Source: Loktanella fryxellensis
Lineage (GTDB): Bacteria > Pseudomonadota > Alphaproteobacteria > Rhodobacterales > Rhodobacteraceae
Direction of reading: 5' to 3'
Length of the DNA: 64,000 bases
Assembly (NCBI RefSeq): GCF_900110065.1
Contig: NZ_FOCI01000005.1
Coordinates: 118,998-182,997, forward strand
Shown piece after piece: positions 63,681 to 64,000 of this stretch. Under the pieces are notes generated by a model. The model ran no database searches. It was not told the origin of the DNA and worked only from the letters and a program-made list of their open reading frames with translations. The number at the start of each line of letters is the position of its first letter. Positions within the stretch are counted from its first letter, which is position 1. The position numbers and the translations under genes are program-made.

Positions 63681-64000
63681 GTAAGCGCCGTCCCCGTCCC
63701 ATTGATTTCCAGGGTTCCGCTGCGCTGGTGGAGGAGCGAGTTTCCTTTTGATGTTTCAGAAGGAGATTGCAGTGTCTGACGGCGGGGACGGATTTGATGG
63801 CTGCATTGAGGTTGTGCAGCGGACGCGTGGATATCGGCGTTGGCCGGATGAAGCGAAGGCCCGGATCGTGGCTGAGAGTTTTCAGCCTGGCGTGCGGGTC
63901 GTGGATATTGCCCGGCGTCACGGCTTGGTCGCACATCAGCTGTCGGATTGGCGGCGGCGAGCCCGCCTGGGGAAGTTGGTTCTGCCGGCGGATACCATGG
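63681..64000 (+). mobile_element. Left end of an IS66-family insertion sequence (partial)
   Basis: GTAAGCGCCGTCC at 63681 matches the usual GTAAGCG tip of IS66 inverted repeats. The transposase accessory gene begins 91 bp inside. The element leaves the window on the right. If the tip is right, the 8 bp before it (63673-63680, GTCCTTCC) should be duplicated at the far end. Confidence 0.8.
63772..64000 (+). CDS. tnpA: IS66 accessory protein TnpA (partial)
   Basis: 76 codons from GTG 63772 to the right edge. AAGGAG lies 6 nt before the GTG. GYRRWPDEAKARIVAESF and VVDIARRHGLVAHQLSDWRR form the helix-turn-helix of IS66 TnpA (IS3/IS911-type domain), followed by LGKLVLPAD. An ATG at 63751 in the same frame would add seven residues but has no ribosome site. 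Confidence 0.88.
   Translation, partial: MSDGGDGFDGCIEVVQRTRGYRRWPDEAKARIVAESFQPGVRVVDIARRHGLVAHQLSDWRRRARLGKLVLPADTM

Overview
The window is high-GC DNA with the gene content of an alphaproteobacterium of the Rhodobacteraceae (Roseobacter-type). Pointers to this are an imuA-imuB-dnaE2 mutagenesis cassette behind a GAAC-N7-GAAC LexA box, an Rrf2-linked sulfate uptake operon, dense ATGA-type gene overlaps, tripartite tricarboxylate (Tct) transport and an IS66 element. The assignment comes from gene content only. No rRNA, tRNA or CRISPR array was seen.

Layout. The left edge (1-353, minus) is the start of a large Bap-type surface protein. It is followed by a YihY membrane protein, a uridine-kinase-like kinase, a broken small exported protein, a FAH-family hydrolase, and a four-gene PqiA-PqiA-PqiB-PqiC envelope lipid-transport operon (3605-7881). 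Next come hydantoinase/oxoprolinase HyuAB, an SDR plus acyl-CoA dehydrogenase pair, a Gfo/Idh oxidoreductase with a GntR/UTRA regulator, and a divergent flavin monooxygenase/aldo-keto reductase/flavin reductase operon (16094-18657). A xylose block (xylB, ABC transporter, ROK regulator) spans 18905-25211. The SOS cassette spans 25308-32282 and contains a 30-bp tandem repeat array between imuB and dnaE2.

The middle holds a Bcr/CflA efflux pump, an ECF sigma/anti-sigma pair facing a DUF4394 exported protein (the two directions share a bipartite promoter motif), a UPF0114 gene with an in-frame TGA, and a tctCBA transporter with an extra binding protein and a divergent TctDE two-component system. 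A ChrA-type transporter and a bile-acid:Na+ symporter-like protein follow. Then comes a peptide ABC transporter ending in a cytoplasmic gamma-glutamyltransferase-like gene (46500-53630). It faces a FadR-type regulator across two TTGTATACAA palindromes.

The right part is a sulfate operon (cysP-cysT-orf-cysW-cysA-orf) with an Rrf2 regulator. After it lies a less orderly tail: an AI-2E transporter, a frameshifted APC permease, a DUF4010 protein that lacks a standard start codon, and the left end of an IS66 element that runs out of the window.

A recurring theme is an intergenic repeat family (TTCTTCTGGTC..AAATATCCCGGGGG followed by a G/C hairpin), found five times clearly and once degenerate between 8 and 28.6 kb. 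Several genes (2413-2738, 36147-36662, 60899-62130) are interrupted by a single frameshift or stop. These are either real decay or assembly errors.
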